From assembly GCA_017505405.1 (NCBI GenBank), contig JAFVPI010000041.1, forward strand, positions 1 through 34,713: a stretch of 34,713 nucleotides of DNA, written 5' to 3'. The notes beneath the pieces were generated by a model that saw nothing but the letters and a program-made list of their open reading frames with translations, searched no databases and was not told where the DNA came from. This DNA comes from Mogibacterium sp. Lineage in GTDB: Bacteria > Bacillota > Clostridia > Peptostreptococcales > Anaerovoracaceae. Below, one piece after another: positions 32,908 through 34,713 of the stretch. Position 1 is the first letter of the stretch. Every line of letters starts with the position of its first letter. A program made the position numbers and the translations under genes.

Positions 32908-34168
32908 TAACGAAGCAAAATGTTCATTTTGCGGTAAAACAACATCTCAGGTCCGAAGCATGATGGTCGGACCTGATGTCTATATTTGCAATGAATGCGT
33001 AGATCTTATCAAGTCCATGATGGACGAGGAGATCAAACCGGTCCCGAGAAAGCGCTCAAAGAAGCTCCCGACACCTGCGGAGATCAAGGCGGAGCTCGAT
33101 CAGTATGTGATAGAGCAGGATCCCGCAAAGAAGAGCCTGGCGGTAGCGGTCTATAACCATTACAAGAGAATAAGACACCTCGACAGATATAAAAACAGCG
33201 ATGTGGATAAGGTGGAGCTCCAGAAGAGCAACATTCTCATGCTGGGACCGACAGGCTGCGGCAAAACTTTGCTTGCGCAGACACTTGCCCGCATTCTTGA
33301 CGTGCCTTTTGCGATAGTCGACGCCACTTCACTGACAGAAGCCGGATATGTAGGCGAAGACGTTGAAAACATCCTCCTCAGGCTCTATCAGGCTGCCGAC
33401 GGCGACCTCGAGAGAGCTCAGAGGGGAATCATATATGTAGACGAGATCGACAAGATCGCACGCAAATCCGAGAATACCTCCATCACGAGAGACGTGAGCG
33501 GTGAGGGCGTGCAGCAGGCTCTCCTCAAGATCATAGAGGGAACTGTAGCCAATGTTCCTCCTCAGGGCGGAAGAAAGCATCCTAATCAGGAGTTTATTCA
33601 TTTTGATACAAAGGATGTTCTTTTCATCTGCGGCGGGGCGTTCACCGGACTTGAAAAGATAATCAAGGTGAGACTCGGAAACAAGGTCATAGGCTTCAAT
33701 AAGGAGGAGAAGAAAGTAGACCTCAATGAGGCTGATATCCTTCTGAATGCCCAGCCCGAAGACCTTCTGAAGTTCGGTCTTATTCCTGAGCTCATCGGAA
33801 GACTGCCTGTTACGGTGGCGCTCAGCGAACTCAGCGAGGAAGCGCTGGTAAGGATAATCACAGAGCCTAAAAACTCCCTCGTCAAGCAGTATCAGACCCT
33901 GTTTGCGATGGACGATGTCGATCTTATAGTTGAAGAGGATGCCGTGCGCGCCATAGCCGGAAAGGCGCTGGCTCTCAATACCGGAGCCAGAGGGCTCAGG
34001 GGCATCTTTGAGAAAATGATGACTGACATCATGTACGAACTGCCTTCCAGGCCTGAGGTGGAGAAGTGCATCATTACCGCTGACGTCGTCAGAGGCGAGG
34101 CAGATCCTGTGCTTATCCTCAAAGGCGAGGCTAAAGGCAGCGAACATTTAGTTGAAAAGGAAGCATAA
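32900..34168 (+). CDS. clpX: ATP-dependent Clp protease ATP-binding subunit
   Basis: 422 residues from ATG 32900; longer in-frame extensions lie inside clpP and do not fit the family. N-terminal zinc-binding domain with Cys8, Cys11, Cys30 and Cys33, Walker A GPTGCGKT, pore loop GYVGED, Walker [10 protein letters not shown], sensor and C-terminal small AAA domain. Unfolds substrates and feeds them to ClpP. AGAGGAG in clpP serves as ribosome binding site. Its stop overlaps the lon start by one base (TAATG). Confidence 0.97.
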   Translation: MPNNEAKCSFCGKTTSQVRSMMVGPDVYICNECVDLIKSMMDEEIKPVPRKRSKKLPTPAEIKAELDQYVIEQDPAKKSLAVAVYNHYKRIRHLDRYKNSDVDKVELQKSNILMLGPTGCGKTLLAQTLARILDVPFAIVDATSLTEAGYVGEDVENILLRLYQAADGDLERAQRGIIYVDEIDKIARKSENTSITRDVSGEGVQQALLKIIEGTVANVPPQGGRKHPNQEFIHFDTKDVLFICGGAFTGLEKIIKVRLGNKVIGFNKEEKKVDLNEADILLNAQPEDLLKFGLIPELIGRLPVTVALSELSEEALVRIITEPKNSLVKQYQTLFAMDDVDLIVEEDAVRAIAGKALALNTGARGLRGIFEKMMTDIMYELPSRPEVEKCIITADVVRGEADPVLILKGEAKGSEHLVEKEA

Positions 34169-34713
34169 TGGGCGGAATGGAAAGCATAAAGAGAGTCCCG
34201 TATATCCCGCTTAGAGGACAGACATTCTTCCCGGGGACAATAGTGGGATTCGATATAGGAAGAGACAAGTCACTTGCCGCCGTTGATCTAGCGATGAACG
34301 GCGATAAATATATTGTCGTGTCTTCGCAGAGGGATCCGTCGGTAAGCGCGCCGAAAATGGACGACTGCTACATGACGGGCGTGATCATCCGTGTAAGGCA
34401 GGTTGTAAAAAAGAATGAGGACTATGTCCGCATCCTTGTCGTAGTGGAGCAGAGAGTCAGGATCGAAGACATTTATGAAGCCGGCGATCTTCTGATGTGT
34501 GACTACACGGTCGCGGAAGACTACGACAATGATACGGAAGACATAAGCATGCAGGCGAATATCAGGGTGCTCCGTCAGCTGTACATGAAGTACCTTGAGC
34601 TGACAGGGCAGGGTGAATCCGCAGGCAGAACACTCATAGACGACATCGACGATCCGTCGCTGCTCTGCAGCCTGATAGCAAACGAGATAGATGTTGCCTT
34701 TGATATCAAGCAG
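34168..34713 (+). CDS. lon: Lon protease, N-terminal part (runs off the window)
   Basis: The first 182 residues are visible. RVPYIPLRGQTFFPGTIVGF, then FDIGRDKSLAAVDLAM and VRILVVVEQRVRI are the Lon N-terminal substrate-binding domain (LAN), beginning with the usual P-L-R-G near the start. The ATPase and protease domains lie beyond the end of the window. ATG 34168 overlaps the clpX stop; ATG 34177 is a possible alternative start. Confidence 0.93.
   Translation, partial: MGGMESIKRVPYIPLRGQTFFPGTIVGFDIGRDKSLAAVDLAMNGDKYIVVSSQRDPSVSAPKMDDCYMTGVIIRVRQVVKKNEDYVRILVVVEQRVRIEDIYEAGDLLMCDYTVAEDYDNDTEDISMQANIRVLRQLYMKYLELTGQGESAGRTLIDDIDDPSLLCSLIANEIDVAFDIKQ

Noticed and set aside
1..34713. CRISPR array or insertion-sequence ends
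   Set aside because: I see no regularly spaced short repeats and no transposase or terminal inverted repeats; the only mobile-element trace is the recombinase remnant with its direct repeats.

Overview
The window looks like a chromosomal segment of an anaerobic Firmicute of the class Clostridia. This is inferred from the CIRCE-controlled small heat-shock gene, a tig-clpP-clpX-lon run, TRAP and MATE transporters, hybrid kinases of a clostridial style, strong AGGAGG-type ribosome binding sites and moderate G+C. I cannot fix the genus; gut Eubacteriales is my best guess.

Region 1 (1-12047) is accessory and partly decayed. A soluble hybrid histidine kinase (619-3585) is followed by a chimeric remnant (3612-3959) that joins the start of a Memo-like protein to a cell-wall-anchor-like tail. 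Then comes a 5.5 kb segment bounded by two colinear 214-bp direct repeats (3987-4200 and 9498-9711). Each repeat contains the exact 23-nt 3' geometry of an alanine-type tRNA or tmRNA plus a following hairpin. A tyrosine-recombinase C-terminal remnant lies just inside the left copy. The cargo is a QueC-like PP-loop protein, a MATE transporter fused to a GHKL-like ATPase domain (overlapping the previous gene by 8 nt), and a glycosyltransferase-2/DUF218 fusion. This looks like an old integrative element at a tRNA/tmRNA gene whose intact copy is outside the window. To the right are small genes: TfoX-N protein, lipoprotein, LURP-one-like protein and a HAD nucleotidase-like protein.

Region 2 (12048-15896) holds a second, membrane-bound hybrid kinase. 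Its C-terminal two thirds are a close paralogue of the first kinase, but it has two periplasmic solute-binding domains at the front. A 46-residue stub of an ABC exporter follows.

Region 3 (16031-26278) is a catabolic locus: an Fe-S/FAD old-yellow-enzyme-type reductase and a LysR regulator on the minus strand, divergent from a YdiB-type quinate/shikimate dehydrogenase, an MFS permease, a type I dehydroquinase and a three-part TRAP transporter, with a second LysR gene after the terminator. I read it as uptake and metabolism of quinate/shikimate-like hydroaromatic acids. The enoate/enone reductase suggests a reductive fate, because no dehydroshikimate dehydratase to protocatechuate is seen.

Region 4 (26499-34713) is mostly housekeeping: DUF5662 protein, Hsp20 under CIRCE/HrcA control, a beta-CASP metallo-hydrolase, glutamate racemase, a CYTH protein, trigger factor, ClpP, ClpX and the start of Lon, in tightly packed order.

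The most interesting leads are the repeat-bounded cargo segment with its unusual fusion proteins and the putative reductive hydroaromatic acid locus.
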